From assembly GCF_009764265.1 (NCBI RefSeq), contig NZ_RWIR01000045.1, positions 62,001 to 126,000 of the forward strand: a stretch of 64,000 nt of DNA, given 5' to 3'. The notes beneath the pieces are model-generated. The model ran no database searches. It was not told the origin of the DNA and saw only the letters and a list, made by a program, of their open reading frames with translations. Positions 16,827 to 25,820 of this stretch are shown piece by piece. Within the stretch, counting starts at the first letter, position 1, and each line of letters begins with the position of its first letter. The position numbers and the translations under genes were made by a program. Origin of the DNA: Pseudomonas sp. PB101. GTDB taxonomy: Bacteria; Pseudomonadota; Gammaproteobacteria; Pseudomonadales; Pseudomonadaceae.

Positions 16827-18263
16827 ATGGCAAGTCCAATTTTACCGGGTACGGGCTTAGGCTCTGGCCTGGATATCGGTGCGATCGTTACTGCGCTGGT
16901 CAACGCCGACAAATCGGCGAAACAGACGCAGATCGATACTCAGACCAAAACCAACACGCTGAGGATTTCCGGTGTCGGTTCCCTGAAAAGCGCACTGACG
17001 GCCTTTCAGACGGCGCTGACCAATCTCGGCAGCAAGACCAATCCTGCGTTTTCGGGCTTTAGCGCAACGTCGGGTACCCCGTCGATCCTCGGGGTGACTT
17101 CCGACAACACCGCCGTTGCCGGCTCCTACAGCATTGTTGTGAATAACCTGGCCACCAGCTCGAAAGTAGCCAGTGCTTCTTTTGCCGGCGGTGCTGCCAG
17201 TGCCATTCCGAGTGGTACTCTGAAAATCAGTCAGAATGGCACTGATTACGATGTCACGATTCCGGCCAATGCGACCTTGCAGAGCACCCGCGATGCCATC
17301 AACACCGCGCAGGCGAGCAATGGTATTTCCGCCAACATCGTGACCGACAGCACCGGTGCGTCGCGACTGGTGATCAGCTCCAGCAAGACCGGCGCGGGTT
17401 CCGACCTCAAGGTCAGCGGTATCACCGGCCTTGAAATCGACGGTACCGTGCCGATGGGCAGCAACCCTTCGGCTTCCAGTTCAGGGGCTGTCAACGGGAT
17501 TGCGATGGATGCAGCGCTGACGATCGATGGCCTGGCGGTGACCAGCAAGAGCAATACCGTCACTGGCGCAGTCAGTGGCCTGACCCTGAACCTGACCTCC
17601 GCCAGCACCGGTACGCCGCCGGCTGCCGCGACCGTCACCGTTGCGACCAACACCACTGGTTTGCAGACGTCGATCCAGTCGTTCGTTGACTCCTACAACA
17701 CCCTGATGAACACCATTAATTCCCTGTCCAAGGCGACGGCGGATGCCGATGGCAAGCTGACGGTCCAGGCGGCGTTTACCGGTGACTCGATGCCTCGCGC
17801 ACTGATTTCCGAGATTCGCGGTGTACTGACGGCTCCGGGGGCGGGCGGTCCATTGGCCGTGCTGTCGCAGCTCGGTGTGATGACGGACGAAAAAACCGGC
17901 AACCTGGCGTTCAACTCGACGACGTTCAACAAGGCGATGACCACTGGCGGCATGAGTGGCCAGGTGCAGCAGCTGTTCAACGGTACCACTGATACCAACG
18001 GCCTTCTGGCGCGCATGGGCGCTGCCATCAAGCCTTACGTATCGACGGGCGGGTTGCTGGATCAGCGCAATACCAACCTGCAGAGCCTCACCAAGAACCT
18101 GACGAACCAGCAGTTGGCGCTGGACTTGCGTGTCGCCAACATGACCAAGACGTTGACCGCCAAATACAACGCCATGGACCTTCTGGTCGGGCAAATGAAG
18201 GCGACGGCGACCAGCATCACCTCGTTCTTCACGACCTTGAACGCTCAGAAGTCCAGCAGCTAG
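16827..18263 (+). CDS. fliD: FliD, flagellar filament cap protein
   Basis: A 478-residue hook-associated protein 2 that caps the growing filament and folds incoming flagellin. The N-terminal FliD_N domain starts ILPGTGLGSGLDIGAIVTAL, and the C-terminal FliD_C domain includes LVGQMKATATSITSFFTTLN. The middle is Ser/Thr/Ala-rich and low in hydrophobic clusters, as in other variable FliD surface domains. AGGGAG lies nine bases before the ATG. Genes for its chaperones follow after a terminator and a new sigma-28 promoter. Confidence 0.95.
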   Translation: MASPILPGTGLGSGLDIGAIVTALVNADKSAKQTQIDTQTKTNTLRISGVGSLKSALTAFQTALTNLGSKTNPAFSGFSATSGTPSILGVTSDNTAVAGSYSIVVNNLATSSKVASASFAGGAASAIPSGTLKISQNGTDYDVTIPANATLQSTRDAINTAQASNGISANIVTDSTGASRLVISSSKTGAGSDLKVSGITGLEIDGTVPMGSNPSASSSGAVNGIAMDAALTIDGLAVTSKSNTVTGAVSGLTLNLTSASTGTPPAAATVTVATNTTGLQTSIQSFVDSYNTLMNTINSLSKATADADGKLTVQAAFTGDSMPRALISEIRGVLTAPGAGGPLAVLSQLGVMTDEKTGNLAFNSTTFNKAMTTGGMSGQVQQLFNGTTDTNGLLARMGAAIKPYVSTGGLLDQRNTNLQSLTKNLTNQQLALDLRVANMTKTLTAKYNAMDLLVGQMKATATSITSFFTTLNAQKSSS

Positions 18264-18276
18264 TCATGAGCTGACG

Positions 18277-18319
18277 ACAAAAACCCGGCTGCGCATTTTC
18301 GCGTGTGCCGGGTTTTTGT
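18277..18319 (+). terminator. Terminator after fliD
   Basis: A 13-base perfect inverted repeat (ACAAAAACCCGGC at 18277-18289, its complement at 18307-18319) encloses a 17-base loop and ends in a T-rich arm. The symmetric A- and T-runs would allow bidirectional function. Confidence 0.85.
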
Positions 18320-18328
18320 CTTTTGATC

Positions 18329-18355
18329 TAAAGTTTTTTGATGCGCAGACGATAC
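18329..18355 (+). promoter_or_regulatory. Sigma-28 (FliA) promoter of fliS
   Basis: TAAA at 18329-18332 and GACGATAC at 18348-18355 are 15 bases apart, the sigma-28 spacing, 38 bases before the fliS ATG. The -10 begins GACGATA, as at the fliC promoter. Confidence 0.82.
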
Positions 18356-18392
18356 ACTGGTCATACGAGTCATTGTGGTAATGAGGTAGAAC

Positions 18393-18788
18393 ATGAATCC
18401 AATGTTAGCCCTTCGGCAGTATCAGAAAGTGGGCGCGCACGCCCAGACTTCCGAAGCGAGTCCGCATCGTTTGGTGCAAATGCTCATGGAAGGTGGCCTT
18501 GACCGCATCGCGCAGGCCAAGGGCGCCCTGGAGCGCAAGGATATTCCCGGCAAGTGTGTATCGATCAGCAAGGCGATCGGCATCATCGGTGGCTTGCGTG
18601 AAGGCCTGGATCTTGAAAATTGCGCCGAGACCGTGGGCGAACTCAACAGTCTCTACATCTACATGATGAAGCGTTTGGCCGAGGCAAACATCAGCAGTGA
18701 CCCGAAGATTCTCGATGAGGTCGCGGGGTTGCTGCGCACGGTCAAGGAAGGTTGGGACGGCATTGCTCAGCCAGGGCCGCAGTTCTAG
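18393..18788 (+). CDS. fliS: FliS, flagellin export chaperone
   Basis: A 131-residue helical cytoplasmic chaperone that binds the C-terminal disordered region of flagellin and prevents premature assembly. The family motifs are visible: ASPHRLVQMLMEGGLDRIAQAK near residues 22-45 and NLYIYMM-like LNSLYIYMMKRLAEANISSD. It has its own sigma-28 promoter and is followed after ten bases by a FliT-like gene, the usual chaperone pair downstream of fliD. Confidence 0.93.
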   Translation: MNPMLALRQYQKVGAHAQTSEASPHRLVQMLMEGGLDRIAQAKGALERKDIPGKCVSISKAIGIIGGLREGLDLENCAETVGELNSLYIYMMKRLAEANISSDPKILDEVAGLLRTVKEGWDGIAQPGPQF

Positions 18789-18798
18789 GGAGGTCGCC

Positions 18799-19095
18799 AT
18801 GAGTCTTGTATTGCAGCGAATAGAACAAACTCGAGAAGCGCTGGTCGGTGCTTTGGCCGAGCGTGACTGGGAGGCTATCGGTCAATTGGACCTCGATTGC
18901 CGTTCCTGCATGGAAGACGTCTTGAGCGAGGCTTCGCTGGACGAGGAAGTGTTGCGTAGCAATCTTGAGGAGTTGCTGTATGTCTACAAGCAGCTGCTCG
19001 AGGTCGCGATGGGTGAGAGGCAGGCGATAGTCGATGAAATGTCTCAGATCCAGCAAGCGCGAAACGCGGCAAAGGTTTACCATCTGTTTGGTTAA
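18799..19095 (+). CDS. FliT-like flagellar chaperone
   Basis: A 98-residue, mostly helical, acidic protein starting at ATG 18799, with AGGGAGG seven bases upstream; a longer frame upstream overlaps fliS and lacks such a site. Position directly after fliS, size and helical pattern (LEELLYVYKQLLEVAMGERQAI) fit the FliT-type chaperones of FliD and the corresponding small gene of other pseudomonads. Sequence identity in this family is low, so the assignment rests largely on context. Confidence 0.7.
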   Translation: MSLVLQRIEQTREALVGALAERDWEAIGQLDLDCRSCMEDVLSEASLDEEVLRSNLEELLYVYKQLLEVAMGERQAIVDEMSQIQQARNAAKVYHLFG

Positions 19096-19132
19096 TTAAT
19101 CCCCGGTTAATCCAGACATGTGCGCCATAAAT

Positions 19133-19179
19133 TTGACTGTGCACGGTTTTTTGACTTAACTAGTGGCTGGTTCCAGATT
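19133..19179 (+). promoter_or_regulatory. Possible sigma-70 promoter region of fleQ
   Basis: Two TTGACT hexamers occur at 19133-19138 and 19151-19156, each with a weak -10 candidate 17 bases on (TTAACT at 19156, CAGATT at 19174). In P. aeruginosa fleQ is transcribed by sigma-70, so a promoter is expected here, but neither -10 is convincing. Confidence 0.3.
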
Positions 19180-19267
19180 TCAGTCGTCTTCAGGCATATC
19201 AGGCCTGCAAGCGTTTAGCTTGCCCCAGCATTTTGGGCATTGAGTTGACTAGGGAAGTTGCTATTGC

Positions 19268-20743
19268 ATGTGGCGTGAAACCAAAATTCTGCTGATTGAT
19301 GACGATAGCGTCCGCCGCCGCGACCTGGCGGTGATTTTAAATTTTCTCGGCGAAGAAAATTTACCCTGCGGTAGCCATGACTGGCAGCAGGCTGTCGGCT
19401 CTTTGTCGTCAAGTCGTGAAGTGATCTGTGTCCTCATCGGGACGGTCAATGCTCCTGGCGCACTTCTGGGCTTGCTAAAGACACTCTCGACCTGGGATGA
19501 GTTCCTTCCGGTTTTGTTAATGGGCGATAATTCTTCCATTGACCTGCCGGAAGACCAGCGTCGGCGAGTGCTTTCGACCCTCGAAATGCCGCCCAGCTAC
19601 AGCAAGCTGCTCGATTCGCTGCACCGTGCCCAGGTCTATCGCGAGATGTACGACCAGGCTCGCGAGCGCGGTCGTCATCGCGAACCCAACCTGTTCCGCA
19701 GCCTTGTCGGCACCAGCCGGGCGATTCAACACGTCCGTCAGATGATGCAGCAAGTCGCCGATACCGATGCCAGCGTGCTGATCCTCGGTGAGTCCGGCAC
19801 CGGCAAGGAAGTGGTTGCGCGCAACCTGCATTACCATTCCAAGCGCCGCGAAGCGCCGTTCGTGCCGGTCAACTGCGGGGCGATCCCGGCCGAGTTGCTG
19901 GAAAGCGAATTGTTCGGTCATGAGAAGGGCGCCTTCACCGGGGCGATCACCAGCCGCGCCGGTCGATTCGAACTGGCCAATGGCGGCACCCTGTTCCTCG
20001 ATGAAATCGGCGACATGCCGCTGCCGATGCAGGTCAAGCTGCTGCGCGTGTTGCAGGAGCGTACCTTCGAGCGCGTGGGCAGCAACAAGACCCAGAGCGT
20101 CGACGTGCGCATCATTGCCGCGACCCACAAGAATCTCGAAAGCATGATCGAGATCGGCACCTTCCGCGAAGACCTGTACTACCGCCTGAATGTGTTCCCG
20201 ATCGAGATGGCGCCGCTGCGCGAGCGCGTCGAGGACATTCCGCTGTTGATGAACGAACTGATCTCGCGCATGGAGCACGAGAAGCGCGGTTCGATCCGCT
20301 TCAACTCGGCGGCGATCATGTCGCTGTGCCGACATGGCTGGCCGGGTAACGTCCGCGAACTGGCCAACCTGGTCGAGCGCATGGCGATCATGCACCCATA
20401 CGGCGTGATCGGCGTGGTCGAACTGCCGAAGAAATTCCGCTACGTCGACGATGAAGACGAGCAGATGGTCGATAGCCTGCGCACCGATCTGGAAGAGCGC
20501 GTGGCCATCAACGGTCATACCCAGGACTTCACTGCCAACGCCATGTTGCCGCCGGAAGGCCTGGACCTGAAGGACTACCTCGGTGGACTGGAGCAAGGCC
20601 TGATTCAGCAGGCGCTCGATGATGCCAACGGCATCGTGGCGCGCGCGGCCGAGCGGCTGCGCATTCGTCGCACCACCCTGGTGGAAAAGATGCGCAAGTA
20701 CGGCATGAGCCGTCGTGATGGCGACGAACAGGCGGATGATTGA
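19268..20743 (+). CDS. fleQ: FleQ, sigma-54-dependent master regulator of flagella
   Basis: A 491-residue enhancer-binding protein. The N-terminal receiver-like domain lacks the phospho-accepting aspartate (the equivalent strand reads [10 protein letters not shown]), as in other FleQ proteins. The AAA+ domain shows Walker A GESGTGKE (174-181), the sigma-54 contact loop GAFTGA (221-226) and Walker B LFLDE (242-246); a Fis-type helix-turn-helix ends the protein ([20 protein letters not shown]). FleQ activates the RpoN promoters of this locus, and in Pseudomonas it binds c-di-GMP and is restrained by FleN, encoded at 42858. It is monocistronic by spacing. Confidence 0.97.
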   Translation: MWRETKILLIDDDSVRRRDLAVILNFLGEENLPCGSHDWQQAVGSLSSSREVICVLIGTVNAPGALLGLLKTLSTWDEFLPVLLMGDNSSIDLPEDQRRRVLSTLEMPPSYSKLLDSLHRAQVYREMYDQARERGRHREPNLFRSLVGTSRAIQHVRQMMQQVADTDASVLILGESGTGKEVVARNLHYHSKRREAPFVPVNCGAIPAELLESELFGHEKGAFTGAITSRAGRFELANGGTLFLDEIGDMPLPMQVKLLRVLQERTFERVGSNKTQSVDVRIIAATHKNLESMIEIGTFREDLYYRLNVFPIEMAPLRERVEDIPLLMNELISRMEHEKRGSIRFNSAAIMSLCRHGWPGNVRELANLVERMAIMHPYGVIGVVELPKKFRYVDDEDEQMVDSLRTDLEERVAINGHTQDFTANAMLPPEGLDLKDYLGGLEQGLIQQALDDANGIVARAAERLRIRRTTLVEKMRKYGMSRRDGDEQADD

Positions 20744-20784
20744 CGCCTGTTTTTCAATCCATTCATTTATAAGCAGTTTTTTTT

Positions 20785-20800
20785 AGGCACGGGTATTGCT
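20785..20800 (+). promoter_or_regulatory. Sigma-54 (RpoN) promoter of fleSR
   Basis: AGGCACG-N4-TTGCT matches the -24/-12 consensus TGGCACG-N4-TTGCW in all but the first base, with GG (20786) and GC (20798) twelve bases apart. It lies 54 bases before fleS; FleQ is the expected activator. Confidence 0.88.
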
Positions 20801-20853
20801 ACGTCCCTCGCAACGTTCCGTTTCACTGACGGTCAGCCAAGCGAGAGAGCACA

Positions 20854-22062
20854 ATGCCCCAAGCCGCCCAGATGTCTCCTGTCCCTGATGCGAACGGACC
20901 GTCGTCCGCAGAGCAGGCGAGCCGGCTGGGTCTTGAGCAGGCATTCGCGCTGTTCAATCAGATGTCCAGCCAATTGACCGATTCCTACAGCATGCTCGAA
21001 GCGCGGGTAACCGAGCTCAAGGGCGAGTTGGCGGTGGTCAGTGCCCAGCGCATGCAGGAACTGGCGGAAAAAGAACGCCTGGCCAACCGCCTGCAAAACC
21101 TTCTTGATCTGTTGCCAGGCGGTGTCATCGTCATTGACGCCCAAGGCATCGTGCGCGAAGCCAATCCGGCGGCGTGCGAGTTGCTGGGGCTGCCGCTGGA
21201 AGGTGAGTTGTGGCGTCACGTCATTGCCCGCAGTTTTGCCCCGCGCGAAGACGATGGTCATGAGGTTTCGCTCAAGGACGGTCGGCGCCTGTCCATCGCC
21301 ACGCGCTCGCTGGATGCCGAGCCGGGGCAGTTGGTGTTGCTCAACGACCTGACTGAAACCCGCCATCTGCAGGACCAGTTGGCCCGTCATGAGCGTCTGT
21401 CATCGCTGGGGCGCATGGTCGCTTCACTGGCTCATCAGATCCGTACGCCGTTGTCCGCCGCGCTGCTGTACGCCAGCCATTTGACCGAGCAAGCGTTGCC
21501 GGTCGCTACCCAGCAGCGCTTTGCCGGACGCCTCAAGGAGCGTCTGCACGAGCTGGAGCACCAGGTGCGCGACATGCTGGTCTTCGCCCGTGGCGAGTTG
21601 CCGTTGACCGACCGCATGACGCCTGGCCAACTGATGCAGTCGTTGCAAGCGGCGGCGCTGACCCATGTGCAGGATCTGCCGATCCGCTGGCAGTGCGACA
21701 GTCATTCGGGGGAGTTGCTGTGCAATCGCGACACCCTGGTCGGTGCGATCCTCAACCTGATCGAGAACGCCATTCAGGCCAGTGCCGGACAGTTGCGCCT
21801 GAAGATTCACCTCTACACCCGCGGCAACAACCTGCGCCTGTGTGTCAGTGACAGTGGCTCGGGTATCGATGCCGCCGTTCTGGCGCGCTTGGGCGAACCC
21901 TTCTTTACCACCAAGACCACCGGCACAGGTCTTGGCCTGACCGTGGTCAAGGCCGTGGCGCGTGCTCATCAGGGAGAATTGCAGTTGCGTTCGCGGCTCG
22001 GTCGCGGCACCTGCGCGCAGGTGATCCTGCCGTTGTTCAGCAGCGCTCAGGGAGCGGAGTGA
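20854..22062 (+). CDS. fleS: FleS, two-component sensor kinase
   Basis: A 402-residue histidine kinase without membrane segments, so a cytoplasmic sensor. After a coiled-coil N-terminus there is a PAS domain (about 83-170, LLDLLPGGVIVIDAQG), the dimerization/phosphorylation helix with H194 in SLAHQIRTPLS, and an ATPase domain with NLIENAIQA and SDSGSGID / GTGLGLTVV glycine boxes. With FleR it controls the middle genes of basal body and hook assembly. It is driven by a sigma-54 promoter and its stop lies five bases before the fleR ATG. Confidence 0.96.
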   Translation: MPQAAQMSPVPDANGPSSAEQASRLGLEQAFALFNQMSSQLTDSYSMLEARVTELKGELAVVSAQRMQELAEKERLANRLQNLLDLLPGGVIVIDAQGIVREANPAACELLGLPLEGELWRHVIARSFAPREDDGHEVSLKDGRRLSIATRSLDAEPGQLVLLNDLTETRHLQDQLARHERLSSLGRMVASLAHQIRTPLSAALLYASHLTEQALPVATQQRFAGRLKERLHELEHQVRDMLVFARGELPLTDRMTPGQLMQSLQAAALTHVQDLPIRWQCDSHSGELLCNRDTLVGAILNLIENAIQASAGQLRLKIHLYTRGNNLRLCVSDSGSGIDAAVLARLGEPFFTTKTTGTGLGLTVVKAVARAHQGELQLRSRLGRGTCAQVILPLFSSAQGAE

Positions 22063-22067
22063 GACAA

Positions 22068-23453
22068 ATGGCTATCAAGGTTCTGTTGGTCGAGGATGAC
22101 CGCGCGTTGCGCGAGGCACTGGCGGACACGCTGTTGCTCGCGGGGCACGATTACAAGGCGGTGGCTTCGGCGGAAGAGGCCCTGGCTGCTGTCGAGGGCG
22201 AGGCCTTCAGTCTGGTGGTCAGCGACGTCAACATGCCGGGCATGGACGGCCATCAGTTGCTGGGCCTGTTGCGAGCGCGCCAGCCCCAATTGCCGGTGTT
22301 GCTGATGACGGCCCACGGTGCGGTCGAGCGGGCGGTCGATGCGATGCGCCAAGGGGCGGCGGATTACCTGGTCAAGCCATTCGAGCCCAAGGCGTTGCTC
22401 GATCTGGTCGGGCGTCATGCCTCAGGCAATATCGGCCTGGCCGAAGGCGAAGGGCCGATAGCCTTCGAGCCGGCGAGTGCGCAGTTGCTCGAACTGGCGG
22501 CGCGGGTCGCTCGCAGCGATTCCACCGTGCTGATTTCGGGTGAGTCGGGCACGGGCAAGGAAGTGCTGGCGCGCTACATCCATCAGTACTCTCATCGCGC
22601 CAGTCAGCCATTCATTGCGATCAACTGCGCAGCGATCCCGGACAACATGCTCGAAGCGACCTTGTTCGGGCACGAGAAGGGCTCCTTCACCGGCGCCATT
22701 GCCGCGCAGGCCGGCAAGTTCGAGCAGGCCGACGGCGGCACCATTTTGCTCGATGAAATTTCCGAGATGCCCCTGGGGCTCCAGGCCAAATTGCTGCGCG
22801 TGCTGCAAGAGCGTGAGGTCGAAAGGGTCGGGGCGCGCAAGCCGATCACCCTGGATATTCGTGTGGTCGCGACCACCAACCGTGATCTGGCGGGTGAAGT
22901 GGCGGCAGGGCGCTTCCGTGAAGATCTGTACTATCGCCTGTCGGTGTTTCCCCTGGCCTGGCGCCCGCTGCGCGAGCGTACCGCCGACATCCTGCCGCTG
23001 GCCGAGCGTCTGCTGGCCAGGCACGTCAATAAAATGAAGCATTCGCCGGCCAGATTGTCCCCCGAAGCCCAGGCGTGCCTGATCGGTTATCCGTGGCCGG
23101 GCAACGTGCGCGAGCTGGACAACGCGATTCAGCGTGCGCTGATCCTGCAGCAGGGCGGCTTGATCCAGCCGCAGGATTTCTGCCTGGCCGGGCCGGTGGC
23201 TTGCGCACCGCTGCCTGCGTTGGCTGCAGCGCCGGCGCTTGTTCCGCCGGTCGAGTCCGAGTCGGCCGGTGCGCTGGGTGACGACCTGCGGCGCCGTGAG
23301 TTCCAGATGATCATCGATACCTTGCGTGCCGAGCGCGGTCGTCGCAAAGAGGCCGCCGAGCGCCTGGGCATCAGCCCGCGAACCCTGCGCTACAAGCTGG
23401 CGCAGATGCGCGATGCGGGCATGGATGTGGAAGCCTTTTTGTTCGCCACCTGA
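22068..23453 (+). CDS. fleR: FleR, sigma-54-dependent response regulator
   Basis: A 461-residue NtrC-type regulator: receiver domain with D53 in VVSDVNMPG, AAA+ domain with GESGTGKE and the sigma-54 loop GSFTGA (the serine variant usual in FleR), and a C-terminal Fis-type helix-turn-helix (AAERLGISPRTLRYKLAQM). It is phosphorylated by FleS and activates class III genes. ATG 22068 is preferred (CGGAG eight bases upstream); a GTG at 22059 overlapping fleS would add three residues. A REPIN follows immediately. Confidence 0.96.
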   Translation: MAIKVLLVEDDRALREALADTLLLAGHDYKAVASAEEALAAVEGEAFSLVVSDVNMPGMDGHQLLGLLRARQPQLPVLLMTAHGAVERAVDAMRQGAADYLVKPFEPKALLDLVGRHASGNIGLAEGEGPIAFEPASAQLLELAARVARSDSTVLISGESGTGKEVLARYIHQYSHRASQPFIAINCAAIPDNMLEATLFGHEKGSFTGAIAAQAGKFEQADGGTILLDEISEMPLGLQAKLLRVLQEREVERVGARKPITLDIRVVATTNRDLAGEVAAGRFREDLYYRLSVFPLAWRPLRERTADILPLAERLLARHVNKMKHSPARLSPEAQACLIGYPWPGNVRELDNAIQRALILQQGGLIQPQDFCLAGPVACAPLPALAAAPALVPPVESESAGALGDDLRRREFQMIIDTLRAERGRRKEAAERLGISPRTLRYKLAQMRDAGMDVEAFLFAT

Positions 23454-23460
23454 TGCCTTC

Positions 23461-23570
23461 CCCCCTGTAGGAGCGAGCCTGCTCGCGATGAACCCGAGAA
23501 CACCGCGGGGTGTCAGGTTCCCAGCGTTATCGTTGGCGATCATCGCGAGCAGGCTCGCTCCTACAGGGGG
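23461..23570. repeat. REPIN (paired REP elements)
   Basis: A perfect 30-base inverted repeat (23461-23490 and 23541-23570) encloses a 50-base spacer. Each arm contains the REP core GGAGCGAGCCTGCTCGCGAT. The spacer contains CACCGCGGGGTGTCAGGTT, which recurs in the copy at 51770-51873. Such pairs are dispersed in Pseudomonas genomes by RAYT transposases. It may stabilize or end the fleSR transcript. Confidence 0.92.
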
Positions 23571-23613
23571 CGGCGGCGATGGGAAGGGCTTTTGTGAGAC
23601 AAGGCCATGGAGC

Positions 23614-23629
23614 TGGCACCCTTGTTGCT
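23614..23629 (+). promoter_or_regulatory. Sigma-54 (RpoN) promoter of fliEFGHIJ
   Basis: TGGCACC-N4-TTGCT differs from the consensus at one base; GG (23615) and GC (23627) are twelve bases apart. It lies 62 bases before fliE. Confidence 0.9.
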
Positions 23630-23690
23630 AACACCTCATTACCCGCCGAGTGAGCGTCAAAAAATTGCGGGCCGCCAACGAGAGTAGAAC

Positions 23691-24017
23691 ATGAGCCAAG
23701 GTATTGAATTCAATCGGTTGATGCTGGATATGCGCGCCATGCAAATGGATGCCATGTCTGCGCCGAAATCGACGGCCGTCCCTGAAGTGGCGGGCAGCAG
23801 TTTTTCCGACATGCTCGGCCAGGCCGTCAATAAAGTGAACGACACCCAACAGGCTTCCACTCAGTTGGCCAGCGCCTTCGAAATCGGCAAAAGCGGCGTC
23901 GACCTCACCGACGTGATGATTTCCTCGCAGAAGGCCAGCGTTTCATTCCAGGCATTGACCCAGGTGCGCAACAAGCTGGTTCAGGCTTACCAAGACATCA
24001 TGCAGATGCCGGTTTAA
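23691..24017 (+). CDS. fliE: FliE, basal-body MS ring-rod junction protein
   Basis: A 108-residue protein with the FliE domain in its C-terminal half: [20 protein letters not shown] and the highly conserved [19 protein letters not shown] ... [17 protein letters not shown] end. FliE links the MS ring to the proximal rod and is exported early. It is the first gene of the fliEFGHIJ operon and is preceded by a sigma-54 promoter. Confidence 0.95.
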   Translation: MSQGIEFNRLMLDMRAMQMDAMSAPKSTAVPEVAGSSFSDMLGQAVNKVNDTQQASTQLASAFEIGKSGVDLTDVMISSQKASVSFQALTQVRNKLVQAYQDIMQMPV

Positions 24018-24032
24018 GGACGAGATTGAGTC

Positions 24033-25820
24033 ATGGCAGAAGCAGTCGCCGATAACGTTCCGGCCAAGGCCACCCCGGTAGACGGTAAACCGCCGTTGTT
24101 CGGGTTGTCCTTCCTGGAAAACCTCTCCGAGATGACCATGTTGCGTCAGGTGGGCCTGTTGGTCGGTCTGGCGGCGAGCGTGGCGATTGGTTTTGCCGTG
24201 GTGTTGTGGTCCCAGCAGCCGGACTACCGGCCTCTGTACGGCAGCCTTGCCGGCATGGACGCCAAGCAGGTCATGGACACCCTGGCCGCCGCCGATATCG
24301 CTTACACCGTTGAGCCGAACTCCGGTGCCTTGCTGGTCAAGGCTGAAGATTTGTCCCGCGCGCGGCTCAAGCTCGCGGGCGCCGGTGTCACGCCCAGCGA
24401 CGGCAACATCGGCTTTGAAATCCTCGACAAGGAACAGGGCCTGGGTACCAGCCAGTTCATGGAAGCCACCCGTTATCGTCGTGGCCTCGAAGGCGAACTG
24501 GCCCGGACCATTTCCAGCCTGAACAACGTCAAGGGCGCCCGCGTGCACCTGGCGATCCCGAAAAGTTCGGTGTTCGTGCGCGACGAGCGCAAGCCGAGCG
24601 CCTCGGTATTGGTTGAGCTCTATTCCGGTCGCTCCCTCGAGCCAGGCCAGGTCGTAGCTATCATCAATCTGGTGGCGACCAGCGTTCCCGAACTGAGCAA
24701 GTCGCAGATCACCGTCGTCGACCAGAAGGGCAACCTGCTCTCGGATCAGGCGGAAAACTCCGAACTGACCATGGCCGGCAAGCAATTCGACTACAGCCGC
24801 CGCATGGAAAGCATGCTCACCCAGCGCGTGCACAACATCCTGCAGCCGGTGCTGGGCAACGACCGCTACAAAGCCGAAGTGTCCGCCGATGTGGACTTCA
24901 GTGCCGTCGAGTCGACTTCCGAGCAGTTCAACCCGGATCAACCGGCGTTGCGCAGCGAACAGTCGGTCAACGAACAGCGTACCGCCAGCAACGGCCCGCA
25001 AGGTGTGCCGGGTGCCTTGAGCAACCAGCCGCCGTCGCCAGCCTCCGCGCCGCAAACCACCGGTGGCGCCACAGCCGCGGCCGGCATGGTGCAGCCAGGC
25101 CAGCCGCTGATCGATGCCAACGGCCAGCAAATCATGGACCCGGCCACCGGCCAGCCAATGCTCGCGCCGTATCCGGCGGACAAGCGTCAACAGTCCACCA
25201 AGAACTTCGAGCTCGACCGTTCCATCAGCCACACCAAGCAGCAGCAGGGCCGATTGAATCGCCTGTCGGTGTCGGTGGTGGTCGACGATCAGGTCAAGAT
25301 CAACGCGGCCAACGGCGAAACCACTCGTGCGCCGTGGAGTGCCGATGAACTGGCGCGCTTCACTCGCCTGGTGCAGGACGCGGTCGGCTTCGACGCCAGC
25401 CGTGGTGACAGCGTCAGCGTGATCAACATGCCGTTCTCCGCCGAGCGCGGTGAAGTGATTGCCGATATTCCGTTCTACTCCCAGCCCTGGTTCTGGGACA
25501 TCGTCAAGCAAGTGCTGGGTGTGTTGTTCATTCTGGTGCTGGTGTTCGGTGTGCTGCGTCCGGTGCTCAACAACATCACCGGTGGCGGCAAGGGCAAGCA
25601 GCTGGCCGGTATCGGCAGCGATGTCGAGCTGGGTGGCATGGGCGGTCTGGATGGCGAACTGGCCAACGACCGCGTCAGCCTCGGCGGCCCGCAAAGCATT
25701 CTGCTGCCGAGCCCGAGCGAAGGCTATGACGCTCAGTTGAACGCAATCAAGAGTCTGGTGGCAGAAGATCCGGGTCGTGTCGCCCAGGTCGTGAAAGAGT
25801 GGATTAACGCAGATGAGTGA
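24033..25820 (+). CDS. fliF: FliF, flagellar MS-ring protein
   Basis: A 595-residue membrane protein with two transmembrane segments, one near residues 40-65 (VGLLVGLAASVAIGFAVVLW) and one near 485-510 (WFWDIVKQVLGVLFILVLVF), flanking a large periplasmic region of YscJ-like ring-building motifs (YRRGLEGELARTISSLNNVK). A Pro/Ala/Gln/Gly-rich loop lies at about 325-385. The cytoplasmic C-terminus (about 550-595) binds FliG; the two coding regions overlap by eight bases. Confidence 0.96.
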   Translation: MAEAVADNVPAKATPVDGKPPLFGLSFLENLSEMTMLRQVGLLVGLAASVAIGFAVVLWSQQPDYRPLYGSLAGMDAKQVMDTLAAADIAYTVEPNSGALLVKAEDLSRARLKLAGAGVTPSDGNIGFEILDKEQGLGTSQFMEATRYRRGLEGELARTISSLNNVKGARVHLAIPKSSVFVRDERKPSASVLVELYSGRSLEPGQVVAIINLVATSVPELSKSQITVVDQKGNLLSDQAENSELTMAGKQFDYSRRMESMLTQRVHNILQPVLGNDRYKAEVSADVDFSAVESTSEQFNPDQPALRSEQSVNEQRTASNGPQGVPGALSNQPPSPASAPQTTGGATAAAGMVQPGQPLIDANGQQIMDPATGQPMLAPYPADKRQQSTKNFELDRSISHTKQQQGRLNRLSVSVVVDDQVKINAANGETTRAPWSADELARFTRLVQDAVGFDASRGDSVSVINMPFSAERGEVIADIPFYSQPWFWDIVKQVLGVLFILVLVFGVLRPVLNNITGGGKGKQLAGIGSDVELGGMGGLDGELANDRVSLGGPQSILLPSPSEGYDAQLNAIKSLVAEDPGRVAQVVKEWINADE

